From positions 1,178,001 to 1,242,000 of the forward strand of contig CAWGHW010000037.1 of assembly GCA_963822485.1 (NCBI GenBank): a DNA stretch of 64,000 nucleotides, read 5' to 3'. Of the stretch, positions 9,019 to 16,461 are shown one piece after another; position 1 is the stretch's first letter; every line of letters starts with the position of its first letter. The notes beneath the pieces are model-generated. The model was not told where the DNA came from. It saw only the letters and a list, made by a program, of their open reading frames with translations, and made no database searches. The position numbers and the translations under genes were made by a program. Source of the DNA: DASUBV01 sp963822485. Its GTDB lineage: Bacteria; Actinomycetota; Actinomycetes; Streptosporangiales; Streptosporangiaceae.

Positions 9019-9096
9019 GTGGTCAGGTTCTCGCTCAGGACCCTGGCGGTCGTCGTCGCGGGCGCGGCCGCGCTCGCGCCGCTGGCCCGCGGTCTA
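9019..9096 (+). pseudogene. Signal-peptide stub of a lost secreted protein
   Basis: A GTG start at 9019, with GTGAGG shortly before it, opens a frame for a classic signal sequence (VRFSLRTLAVVVAGAAALAPLARGL). After about 26 codons it runs into the antisense of the HxlR gene and has no recognisable mature protein. It looks like a truncated 5' end left by a deletion. The alternative is chance, so confidence is low. Confidence 0.3.
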
Positions 9097-9750
9097 GGCG
9101 GGGTCCACGACGCTGGCCATGGTGGGGATCAGCTCCCGGAATCTCTGGACGGCCCCGGCTTCGCCGGTGATGTCGAGGCCGGCCTCCGACCTGGCGAAGA
9201 TGAAAGCCCGCAGGGCCTGGGCGGTCGCGGTGATCGTGACGTCAGCCGGTGCGACCGGGGCGGTCGCGGCGAGTGACCACTGGTGGCCGTCGCTTTCGGC
9301 CAGGTAGTCCGCGCCGTCGAGGCGGAAGTGCCAGCGGGCTGGCTCGTGGTCATCGGTGGCGAGGTCGATGGCCCGGATGGCGGAGCGGAGCAGGTGCTCG
9401 GCGTGCAGCGGCTCGCCGGCCCGGGGCAGGCGCCAGGCGTGCCGTAGCCCCCACCAGCTGAGCCCGTCGATGACGGGCCCGAGGTCGGCGCCGGCCGGGG
9501 TCAGGCGATACCAGACCTCCCGCCGGCCCGGCTCCCGGTCGACGGCGACGATCCCGGCGTCCTCGAGCTCGCGCAGGCGCTGGGTGAGCGTCTTGGGCGT
9601 GATCCCGCCGAGGCGGTCCATCAGGTCGGTGAACCGCTTGGCGCCGGTGAGAAGGTCGCGGATCACCAGCAGGCTCCACCGGTCGCCGACGCGCTCCAGG
9701 GCGCGGGCGACCAGGCAGAAGTGGTCGTAGGTGCGAACGTTCCTGGTCAC
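9094..9750 (-). CDS. HxlR-family winged-helix regulator with C-terminal SCP2-like domain
   Basis: The protein has 218 residues. The HxlR domain is clear: CLVARALERVGDRWSLLVIRDLLTGAKRF, then FTDLMDRLGGITPKTLTQRLRELEDAGIV and the wing EVWYRLTPAGADLGPVI (about residues 12-100). The C-terminal half (RWHFRLDGADYLAE ... FIFARSEAGLDITGE) resembles an SCP2 sterol-carrier-like domain often fused to this family. It is divergent from the membrane-protein gene, and the AT-rich palindromic interval between them is the likely operator. The start is GTG. Confidence 0.88.
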   Translation of the reverse strand: MTRNVRTYDHFCLVARALERVGDRWSLLVIRDLLTGAKRFTDLMDRLGGITPKTLTQRLRELEDAGIVAVDREPGRREVWYRLTPAGADLGPVIDGLSWWGLRHAWRLPRAGEPLHAEHLLRSAIRAIDLATDDHEPARWHFRLDGADYLAESDGHQWSLAATAPVAPADVTITATAQALRAFIFARSEAGLDITGEAGAVQRFRELIPTMASVVDPA

Positions 9751-9764
9751 GCTCTCGATAATAC

Positions 9765-9820
9765 TAGTTGACAGATACTATCTGCAAGATACTAGCTTGT
9801 AGATATCAACTAGAGGAGGA
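9765..9820 (+). promoter_or_regulatory. Palindrome-rich divergent control region (putative HxlR operator) and ribosome site
   Basis: In this GC-rich window the interval is strikingly AT-rich. TAGTTGA (9765-9771) and TCAACTA (9806-9812) form an inverted repeat. CAGATACTATCTG (9772-9784) is a perfect 6+1+6 palindrome, and GATACTA recurs at 9774-9780 and 9788-9794. TTGACA (9768-9773) could be a -35 element for the membrane-protein gene. GAGGAGGA (9813-9820) is its ribosome site. Operator function is inferred from position next to the regulator gene. Confidence 0.6.
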
Positions 9821-9824
9821 CGTC

Positions 9825-10580
9825 ATGTATGACCCGCCTGTCTACCTGTGGGCGATCACCATCGCCGGGATCATCGCGATCCCGGCCGCGACCTGCGCCG
9901 TGCTGTACGTCGGCGCGGTGCGCGCCGGCCTGGAACGGGCGCGTGCGGCGCTGCTGGCCGGCGGCGCGGCCGTCGTGCTCGGCGGCTGGTTCACGGCCAG
10001 CGCGGTGATCGCGGGCCACGGCTGGTACCACGCGCGGCTCGGCCACGGGGTGCCGTGGATGCCGGTCGCGGTGGCCGGCTTCTTCGGCTTGCTGCTGGTG
10101 CTGCGCCGGATCCCGGTGGTGGCACGCGCCCTGGCGGCGCCCGGCACGGTGAGCCGCCTGGAGCTCCCGCACTCGTTCCGGGCGGTCGAGGGGACGGCCT
10201 TCCTGGCCGTCATGGCCCTCGGCCATCTGCCCGCGCTGTTCGCCCTGCCCGCGGGCCTGGGCGACGTCGCCGCCGGTATCGCCGCGCCGCTGGTGGCCCG
10301 CAGGCTCGCCCGCGGCGGGAGCCGCCGCGGCGCCCTGTGGTTCAACGCCTTCGGCATGACCGATCTGGTCGTGGCCCTGACCCTCGGCGCGCTCACCGGA
10401 TTCCAGCTGATCAACGTCACCCCGTCCGGGGCGCCGATCAGCGAGCTCCCGCTCGCGCTGATCCCCACAGCCGCCGTGCCGCTGCTGTTCGCCCTGCACA
10501 TCACGTCCGTGTCCGCGCTGATCAGGGCTCGGCGGATACCGCGGCCGGCTACCGCCCCGCTCACGGCCGCCGCGAGATAG
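9825..10580 (+). CDS. Multi-pass integral membrane protein of unknown function
   Basis: The protein has 251 residues with about seven hydrophobic helices (first: residues ~7-28; others near 40-58, 74-92, 125-150, 170-190 and 205-225). The ATG at 9825 is chosen because GAGGAGGA lies just upstream; the in-frame extension upstream would cover the operator. No catalytic motif is recognised. Divergence from the HxlR gene suggests that it is that regulator's target, perhaps in a stress or quinone/electrophile response (inference from the HxlR family). Confidence 0.75.
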   Translation: MYDPPVYLWAITIAGIIAIPAATCAVLYVGAVRAGLERARAALLAGGAAVVLGGWFTASAVIAGHGWYHARLGHGVPWMPVAVAGFFGLLLVLRRIPVVARALAAPGTVSRLELPHSFRAVEGTAFLAVMALGHLPALFALPAGLGDVAAGIAAPLVARRLARGGSRRGALWFNAFGMTDLVVALTLGALTGFQLINVTPSGAPISELPLALIPTAAVPLLFALHITSVSALIRARRIPRPATAPLTAAAR

Positions 10581-10653
10581 ATCCGCCCGCCCGATAGATC
10601 CGCCCGCACGACTGGACGCCGGGCGTGGGCCCGGTCAACGGAAAGGAAACCCA

Positions 10654-10953
10654 ATGAACACCACGAGTCCCTACCCAGACATCGAAATCCCTGAGATCTC
10701 CCGGCCCGGATTCATCCTTGACCGCGCCGATGAGCGAGGTACAGCGGTCCCGCTCATGGGTCCCGCCGACCGTGGTGGCGTCAGCCCGCTCATGGGCCCG
10801 GCCACCGAGGGCACCGTTACCCCGCTGATGGGCCCGGCCGCCCAGGCCACCATTGCCCCGCTGATGGGTTCCGCCGATCGCGGCACGGCGGTCTCGCTCA
10901 TCGGTCCCGCCGACCCGGGCACGGCCACGCCGCTGATGCGCCCAGGCCGGTAG
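10654..10953 (+). CDS. 99-residue protein of six 12-residue PLMGPA repeats, unknown function
   Basis: A 27-residue N-terminal part, rich in Pro, Ile and acidic residues (SPYPDIEIPEISRPGF), is followed by exactly six 12-residue units filling residues 28-99. Examples are RGTAVPLMGPAD, RGGVSPLMGPAT, EGTVTPLMGPAA and RGTAVSLIGPAD; the last one is PGTATPLMRPGR. There is no signal peptide, membrane helix or cysteine. GGAAAGGAAACCC precedes the ATG. The DNA of the units differs at many silent positions (CTCATG/CTGATG, GGTCCC/GGCCCG), so the protein repeat looks conserved by selection. Leader plus repeated core is the layout of multi-core modified-peptide precursors, but no tailoring enzyme adjoins it. 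A disordered scaffold is an alternative. I do not recognise a family. Confidence 0.7.
   Translation: MNTTSPYPDIEIPEISRPGFILDRADERGTAVPLMGPADRGGVSPLMGPATEGTVTPLMGPAAQATIAPLMGSADRGTAVSLIGPADPGTATPLMRPGR
10735..10950 (+). repeat. Six tandem 36-bp coding repeats
   Basis: The units begin every 36 bases from 10735 and encode the 12-residue PLMGPA-type repeats. The invariant core is Leu-[Met/Ile]-Gly/Arg with Pro before Leu in five of six units. Silent variation argues against very recent slippage. Confidence 0.8.
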
Positions 10954-11110
10954 TGCCTCGCGCAGACCGCAAGAGGGACGTCTCGCCCCGCCCGCCCGCC
11001 TTGTCCCGGGAGGGTGGCACTTCAGGATCAGGACGCTGACCAGCGCTGAACGCTTTACCTCGTCAGCTGGCAAGTACTGGATGTAAGGCAACCCAGAGAC
11101 GAGGAGGGCC

Positions 11111-11689
11111 ATGACAGCTGATCCGGATGACGCGGAGTTGATCGCCCGGTCACTCGACGGCGATGAGGATGCCTTCGTCGAGGTGGTCCGGCGTCACGAG
11201 GCAGCGGTGGGGGCCTACCTCGCGCGGCGGGTCGGCCGGGACCTGGCCGAGGACCTGCTCGGCGAGGTATGGGTGGCAGCGCTCAGGTCCCGGGGGGCCT
11301 ACGATCGCTCGTTCCCCGACGCCGGCCCGTGGTTGTTCGGCGTGGCCCACAACACGCTGCGGCGGCACTGGCGATCCCGGCCGGCCGACGAGCCGGTCGC
11401 GGACGTGACGGGCATGGTGTCCGGGTGGGACCCGTGGGCCGATGTGGACAGCCGCGTTGACGTCGAGTCGGTGCTGCGGCACGCCCTGACGCTGCTCGGG
11501 CCGCAGCAGCGGGAGATCTTGATCCTGGTCGCCTGGGAGGACCTGACCGTCGCCGACGCGGGTCGGGTGCTCGGCATTCCGCCGGGAACCGCGCGCCGCT
11601 GCCTGCACCAGGCGCGCATGGCGCTGCGGAACTCGCCGGGGATGACCGCGCTGCTGACTGATCAGAACACGGTTAAGGAGGCTAACTGA
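11111..11689 (+). CDS. ECF RNA polymerase sigma factor
   Basis: The protein has 192 residues. Region 2 is DEDAFVEVVRRHEAAVGAYLARRVGRDLAEDLLGEVWVAAL (about residues 18-58) and region 4 is LGPQQREILILVAWEDLTVADAGRVLGIPPGTARRCLHQAR (about 129-169). GACGAGGAGG precedes the ATG. The next gene overlaps by one base (TGATG), so the two are co-translated. This sigma/membrane-protein arrangement is frequent in actinobacteria, and the partner is the likely modulator. Confidence 0.9.
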   Translation: MTADPDDAELIARSLDGDEDAFVEVVRRHEAAVGAYLARRVGRDLAEDLLGEVWVAALRSRGAYDRSFPDAGPWLFGVAHNTLRRHWRSRPADEPVADVTGMVSGWDPWADVDSRVDVESVLRHALTLLGPQQREILILVAWEDLTVADAGRVLGIPPGTARRCLHQARMALRNSPGMTALLTDQNTVKEAN

Positions 11690-12744
11690 TGGTGGATGAG
11701 ATGGACCTGCTGAGCGACCTGAAGGCCGCCGAGTCGGTGCGGCCGCGCGCCTACGAGGAGGCCAGGGCCGTGCTGCGGGCGGCGATGGCCGTAGAAGGGG
11801 CGCCGGCAACGACGACCGCACCTGGCCGGCGGCCCCGGTGGAGCACGCGCCGCACGGCGGGCGTCAGCGTTGCCGCCCTGGGCGCCGCGGCCGCGGCGGT
11901 GGCGCTGGTCGTCACGTCTGCGTCGGCGCCCAGCCGTAACCCAGCGGCCAGCGGCAAGCCCTCCGCGAAGACGACGCAGGCCGCGGCGAACCCCGCCCTG
12001 GCTCAGCTGGCCGCGGACATCACCACCCGGCAGGCCAGGCTGCCCGGCGACGCGACGCTGGAAATCCGCAACCAGTCGCCAGCCAGTGACCAGCCCGGCG
12101 GCAACGGCATCGACGTGTACACCGACAACGGCACCTACTACTGGGGGTACAGCAAGAGTGACCTGCTGCGGGTGATCGCCCAGCACCAGGACGTGGGTGA
12201 AGGCCAGTTCAAGCGCGCCATGGCGGCGGCGCTCTACGCCGTGAAGGGCAATATCGCCACCGCGCGCGCACGGATGGCCGTGGCCAACATCATCCCGGGC
12301 TCGAAACCATACCGGGGAGCGCGACGGACCGAGATCGCCAAGATCAAGGCCGTCGACAAGGAGCGGCACATCAAGTACGTGCCGCCCAAGCCGCTGACCC
12401 CTGAGCAGCGCAAGGAGCAGACCGACAACTTCACCTGGATGAACTCCCTCGACGCGCTGACCGCGGCGCCGGAAAACGCGCAGGTCCGGGCCGGGGTGCT
12501 CGCCATCATGGCGACAATGCCGGACGTCAAGGTCACCCACACCACCACCGCCGGCCAGCCCACGCTCACGCTGGCGGACAGCTGGCCCAGGCTTTCCGGG
12601 CCGCTCGTAGAATCGCTGGTCATCAACGCCAGCACCGGCTCCCCGGTTGCCTTGTTCAACCGCAACCCGGGCCAGCCGCTCAACGCGACCTACTACCACA
12701 CCTTCCGGGTGACGCTGGCCCACATCAAAGCCGGCAAATTCTGA
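11689..12744 (+). CDS. Sigma-coupled membrane-anchored protein (CU044_5270-type)
   Basis: The protein has 351 residues: a cytosolic N-terminal ~55 residues (MDLLSDLKAAESVRPRAYEEARAVL), one membrane helix (about 58-80) and a long extracytoplasmic part. The architecture matches the CU044_5270-type proteins encoded after ECF sigma factors. The N-terminus lacks a zinc-type anti-sigma motif. Role as an anti-sigma or co-sensor is inferred from the 1-bp overlap with the sigma gene. A hairpin follows the stop. Confidence 0.75.
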   Translation: MVDEMDLLSDLKAAESVRPRAYEEARAVLRAAMAVEGAPATTTAPGRRPRWSTRRTAGVSVAALGAAAAAVALVVTSASAPSRNPAASGKPSAKTTQAAANPALAQLAADITTRQARLPGDATLEIRNQSPASDQPGGNGIDVYTDNGTYYWGYSKSDLLRVIAQHQDVGEGQFKRAMAAALYAVKGNIATARARMAVANIIPGSKPYRGARRTEIAKIKAVDKERHIKYVPPKPLTPEQRKEQTDNFTWMNSLDALTAAPENAQVRAGVLAIMATMPDVKVTHTTTAGQPTLTLADSWPRLSGPLVESLVINASTGSPVALFNRNPGQPLNATYYHTFRVTLAHIKAGKF

Positions 12745-12762
12745 CGCCTTACCAGCAAGATC

Positions 12763-12795
12763 GTGCGGGCTGCCCGGCTGCCGGGCGGCCCGCAC
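12763..12795 (+). terminator. Hairpin between convergent genes
   Basis: The 15-bp arms 12763-12777 and 12781-12795 pair with one wobble and a 3-nt loop. The site is between the convergent sigma-partner gene and the phosphotransferase pseudogene and may serve both. Confidence 0.65.
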
Positions 12796-12806
12796 GCATG
12801 TGCTCC

Positions 12807-13878
12807 TTACCGGCGGAACGCGGCTCGGACTGCGGCTGCGGTGGAGCGGTAGTACTCGGGCGGTTCGATGAAGCCCCACTCGTCGAACGGGCGGCCGCTG
12901 GTGCGGGCGCGCCGGTAGCCGAAACAGGCGAGGTAGAGCGTCCGGATGTACATGACCGCCTCGAGCCGGCCGAGTTCGTCGCCGGTCGGCTCGACGTGCC
13001 GGCGGTAGGCGCTGACGGCCGCGTCGATGCGCTCCTGGTCTGGCCGGCGCGGGTTCCACGAGCCCGTGCCCCACATCAGGTAAGCGAAGTCGGCGAGGCG
13101 CGGTCCGCGCCCGGACGCCTTCCAGTTGATCGCGACCGGCCCGTGCTCGCTCAGGACGGCGTGGTCGGGGGCGTGGAGGAGATTTCCGTGGAGCAGGCCC
13201 TCCGGAAGGCCGTGACCGTCGTCAGCCGAGCGGACCTGGTCGCGGAGCTGCTCGAATCGCTCGCGCTCGGCGGCCGTGACCTTCGTGTCGACGGCGTCGA
13301 GAAACGACAGGGCCGCCAGCAGGTCCTGACGCGGCGCGCCCTCACGGCTCGGATCCTCACCACTCGCCCCGCCCGGACGGCCGGCGGAATCGTCGTACGG
13401 CAGGGCGTGCAGCCGTCCGAGCAGCTCCCCCATCATGGCGAACTTCGCGGCACCGTCGGGGAGCCGGGCGCCTTCGACGAACCGCGTCACCAGGACCGCG
13501 CTGCCATCGAAGTCAGATACCGCATCGTCGACCGCCAGGCGCTCCGCGGGATAGTCGTGCTGCTCCAGGAACCTGAGGATCGCGGCGTCGCCCTCAGCGC
13601 CGGCACGCGGCCGAGCGGGGGAACGCCCGGGCGACCCACGGGTCGCCGTCCTTGCGGTCGATGCGGAACACGTAGGTCTTGTGCACACTGAGCTTCGTCG
13701 CCGCGACCGGGTCAATGCCGTAGCGATCCCGCAGATGAGTGAGTAGCCGCTCAGGAACTGGCTCGTGGTGCATCCGCGCACCCAGACCCTCGAGATCCGT
13801 CAGCGCTTCGGTGTAGCGCTGCCCGGTCTCCTCGGCGTGGCGCCGGACAACCTTCTTGAAGCTGGCGTCCTTAGTCAT
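12807..13878 (-). pseudogene. Aminoglycoside/choline-kinase-type phosphotransferase, frameshifted
   Basis: The 5' part starts at ATG 13878 (GGGAGG upstream) and reads TKDASFKKVVRRHAEE ... VFRIDRKDGDPWVARAFP, the N-lobe with the Lys strand region. It then breaks and stops at 13594. The adjacent frame continues it: RPRAGAEGDAAILRFLEQHDYPAERL ... LPEGLLHGNLLHAPDH ... VAINWKASGRGPRLADFAYLMWG. Removing one base from the run of five G (13617-13621) joins the two as AFPARPRAGAEGD. The usual catalytic HGD is HGN here and the Mg-binding D-x-D region reads INWK, so the protein may have been catalytically weak even before the break. Confidence 0.8.
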
Positions 13879-14039
13879 GGCAAGCCTCCCCGTGACACCC
13901 TCGTCCCCCAGTGACGCGGTGTTGGAAGATGGCCTGTGACATCGACGACCGAGAGGGCGAATCCCCTTCGCCAATGGAACCCGACTGGGGCGGATGTTCC
14001 ACAGCTCGGCGACCGGTCGTCGCCGTAAGCAAACTCTCC

Positions 14040-14100
14040 CTGAGGCGCTCGGTCTTCGTCAAGCGGCCAGGTTCGAATCCTGCTGGGGCGCCCGCCAGTG
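14040..14100 (+). other. tRNA 3'-half relic (possible attachment-site scar)
   Basis: AGGTTCGAATCCT (14069-14081) is the canonical T-arm with its loop, followed by an acceptor-like GGGGCGCC and, 3 bases on, GCCA. No matching D-arm, anticodon arm or 5' acceptor strand can be folded upstream, so this is not a complete tRNA gene. It lies immediately before the ImmA/IrrE and XRE genes, which often belong to integrated elements. A tRNA-end duplication at an integration site would explain it; this is inference. Confidence 0.45.
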
Positions 14101-14108
14101 ACCAGCAC

Positions 14109-14690
14109 TCACGGCTTGGCGTGGCAGGTTGCCTGGGCTTTGGCGCCAGTCGCGTTGACCCGCCAGGACATCATCCGGTTGCTGACTCCGTATTCGGCGG
14201 CCGCGCGTTCGATCGGCGTACCGGACATGGCGACGGCCAGGGCTGCGTCCCGTGGGACCAGCAGGCATCCGCTGAGCCACGCGGCTTCGTCCTCTTCGAG
14301 CCTGGAGTAGTCACGGCATCCCTGGATGATGGCGTGCCGGGGTTCGTGCAGATGCAGGCCGTGGGAGAGCTCGTGAGCGAGATCGGAGCTCTGGCGCTGC
14401 GGGGTGTTCGCGTCGTTGAAGATGATGACCCGGCGTGGCCGTGGCCAGTCGGGAAAGATCGTCATCGCCGACATGACCGACGGATCGATGGTCCTCACGT
14501 AGTCGATGGCGGCAGCTGTCGCACCGTTCCCGGCCAGCGATGACACCGGGTGCACGTGGATGCCAAGATGTGCGGCCAGGGCTCGCGGGTCGAGAGGCTC
14601 TTCTGTGCCGAGCCCGATCTCCGCCCGGACCGTGGCGGCAAGGGACTCGCATTCGCTCTTGAACCCGCGCCTGAATCCCGTCCCTGGCAC
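14109..14690 (-). CDS. ImmA/IrrE-family metallo-endopeptidase
   Basis: The protein has 193 residues. The zinc motif DLAHELSHGLHLH (HExxH, about residues 103-115) and the downstream EEDEAAWLSGCLLVPRDA (third ligand Glu) are diagnostic of the family. ImmA-type proteases cleave partner XRE repressors in conjugative elements and phages. The XRE gene lies 9 bp upstream on the same strand, so this is a likely protease/repressor pair in one operon. Confidence 0.9.
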   Translation of the reverse strand: MPGTGFRRGFKSECESLAATVRAEIGLGTEEPLDPRALAAHLGIHVHPVSSLAGNGATAAAIDYVRTIDPSVMSAMTIFPDWPRPRRVIIFNDANTPQRQSSDLAHELSHGLHLHEPRHAIIQGCRDYSRLEEDEAAWLSGCLLVPRDAALAVAMSGTPIERAAAEYGVSNRMMSWRVNATGAKAQATCHAKP

Positions 14691-14699
14691 AGCCGGGCC

Positions 14700-15107
14700 T
14701 CAGCCTTGCTGGCGGAACTGATCGTAGGCGGCGCGGATGATGGACTCCAGCGCCTGCACTCCCCGCTCGTCAAGATTGGGGTCGCTGCGCAGGTAGGTAG
14801 GCAGGTTAGTCATGAACCCTCCGGCCTGGGCGTGCTTCGGCGGGGACACGAACTGGTCGGCAGTGAATCCGCCCCAGGCGACCAGCCGGGCGAAGGAGTC
14901 AACGTCGGGGCGCCGACCCTGCCCCAGGCGGGTCAGCGTGGACGGGCTCACGCCCGTCTGGGCTGCGACCTCCTTCCAGGTGATCCCGCGCTCTGAGCGC
15001 TCGGCATCGAGCACGTGGTAGAAGGCATCAGCGTCGAACGGCGGCCGGTCACCGCCAGGTCGTGTCAACGGGTCAGGCAACCCGCACCCGCCTCTCGCTA
15101 GTTTCAC
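14700..15107 (-). CDS. XRE-family helix-turn-helix regulator
   Basis: The protein has 135 residues with an XRE domain around residues 30-85 (ERGITWKEVAAQTGVSPSTLTRLGQGRRPDVDSFARLVAWGG). The C-terminal tail (YLRSDPNLDERGVQALESIIRAAYDQFRQQ) is helical. It is encoded immediately upstream of the ImmA/IrrE protease, its likely partner. It is divergent from the SGNH hydrolase gene, with a short promoter region carrying two similar motifs. Confidence 0.85.
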   Translation of the reverse strand: MKLARGGCGLPDPLTRPGGDRPPFDADAFYHVLDAERSERGITWKEVAAQTGVSPSTLTRLGQGRRPDVDSFARLVAWGGFTADQFVSPPKHAQAGGFMTNLPTYLRSDPNLDERGVQALESIIRAAYDQFRQQG

Positions 15108-15123
15108 TTGCGCAATCTGCCGT

Positions 15124-15167
15124 CAGTTTCGGTATAGTTGCGGACCTGACGGCCAGTTCGAGTATAG
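15124..15167 (+). promoter_or_regulatory. Paired direct motifs in the XRE/SGNH divergent promoter
   Basis: CAGTTTCGGTATAG (15124-15137) and CAGTTCGAGTATAG (15154-15167) differ at two positions and are exactly 30 bp apart, three helical turns. Both contain a TATAG-like -10 core. They may be repressor sites or tandem promoters; which protein binds is not known. Confidence 0.45.
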
Positions 15168-15216
15168 GGATCGGTGGCCGTTACGACAGTCATGGCTTCG
15201 CAGAGGAGGATGAGGG

Positions 15217-16461
15217 ATGACAAATCCCGCTGCAGCGGCGGCTCGGTCCTGGGAGCGGTACCTCCTGGAGAGCGCTGTCTCGCGCGAGGTGATCGACGCC
15301 TTCGTTCAGCGCCCGCACTGGGCCACGTTCGATCCAGAACTCGGCTACGTCCTGCACAACTCACTCGTTCAGGCCGGAATAGACGACAGCCGGACCATCG
15401 AGACGTTCCGGCCCGACGGCGCGCGCTCGCGCTTCCTTTATCCTGGCCGCAAGCCGCGGATCAACACGTACGGCGACAGCTTCACCGAGGGCAACCAGGT
15501 CAGCGACGGCGAGACGTGGCAGGAGTACCTGGCCGGCCATTTCGGCGAGCCAATCGCGAACTTCGGCGTCGGCGGCTACGGCGTGTATCAGGCCTATCGC
15601 CGGATGCTGCGGGTAGAGCGGACAGCCGATGGCGCGGAGAACGTGATCTTCTACGTGTGGGGCGACGATCCGACCCGCAGCATCATGCGCTGCCATTGGG
15701 CCCAGATCTACCCCTGGCACACGCAAGCTTCTCTGGAGCAGGGTCTATTCAATGGCAACCCCTGGGCGCATGCCGAGATCGATCTGGGGACCGGCTCGTT
15801 CGTCGAGCGCGAGAACCCGCTGTCGACGCCCGGGGCGCTCTACGCGATGTGCGACCCGGAGTGGATGCGGGAGCATCTCCACGACGATCTCGCGCTGCAG
15901 CTCGCAGTTTACGCAGGCGAGCCCGACTACGAGGAGCCCGGGAAGATCGACGAGCTCGACCGCCCGAAGATCGAGCGGCTCGCCGAGGTGCTGGACTTCC
16001 CCTTCGACTGGGCCGCCGACTCAGACCAGCGGCGACAGGCGGCGATGCTGCTCAACCGGTACGGCCAGCGCGCGACAATATTCATCCTCGACAAGGTCCG
16101 CGCTTTCACCCAGAGCGCCGGCAAGGAACTCCTTGTCGTCCTGAACTACACGGCGCGAACAGATCATTTCCGTGGCTCAGTGGTCGCGTGGGACGGCATG
16201 CGACGCGACCAGGAGATCCTCGATCACCTGTCCGCCAACAGCGTTTCCGTCTTCGACATGAACGACGTTCACCAGCGTGAGTACCAGCAGGCCGGCGGGT
16301 CGTACCACGAGTACCTGAGCCGGTACATGGTCGGCGGGGACGGTCATTACAACCCGCGCGGGAACCACTTCTTCGCTTACGCGCTCAAAGACAGGCTGCT
16401 CGAGCTGCTCGATCCGAAGCCGCTGCCCTATCAGGATCGAGGCCCGGTCAGGGCAGGGTGA
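15217..16461 (+). CDS. SGNH/GDSL-type hydrolase
   Basis: The protein has 414 residues. Block I is INTYGDSFTEGNQ with nucleophile Ser88, the Gly block is NFGVGGYGVYQAY (about residues 113-125), and the catalytic Asp-His block near the end is GDGHYNPRGNHFFA. No signal peptide is seen, so it is probably cytosolic. It resembles large SGNH proteins linked to glycan or lipid acyl turnover, but the substrate is unknown. GAGGAGGATGAGG precedes the ATG. Its 3' end overlaps the convergent winged-helix gene by 14 bp. Confidence 0.85.
   Translation: MTNPAAAAARSWERYLLESAVSREVIDAFVQRPHWATFDPELGYVLHNSLVQAGIDDSRTIETFRPDGARSRFLYPGRKPRINTYGDSFTEGNQVSDGETWQEYLAGHFGEPIANFGVGGYGVYQAYRRMLRVERTADGAENVIFYVWGDDPTRSIMRCHWAQIYPWHTQASLEQGLFNGNPWAHAEIDLGTGSFVERENPLSTPGALYAMCDPEWMREHLHDDLALQLAVYAGEPDYEEPGKIDELDRPKIERLAEVLDFPFDWAADSDQRRQAAMLLNRYGQRATIFILDKVRAFTQSAGKELLVVLNYTARTDHFRGSVVAWDGMRRDQEILDHLSANSVSVFDMNDVHQREYQQAGGSYHEYLSRYMVGGDGHYNPRGNHFFAYALKDRLLELLDPKPLPYQDRGPVRAG

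Noticed and set aside
10671..10928. Minus-strand repeat peptide opposite the PLMGPA protein
   Set aside because: Its repeats are just the complement of the plus-strand repeats; no ribosome site, and the plus strand has one.
10654..12744. Claim of a complete modified-peptide biosynthetic cluster
   Set aside because: No ATP-grasp, YcaO, radical-SAM, lanthionine synthetase, cyclodehydratase or dedicated peptidase/exporter gene is seen nearby; only the precursor-like layout supports it.
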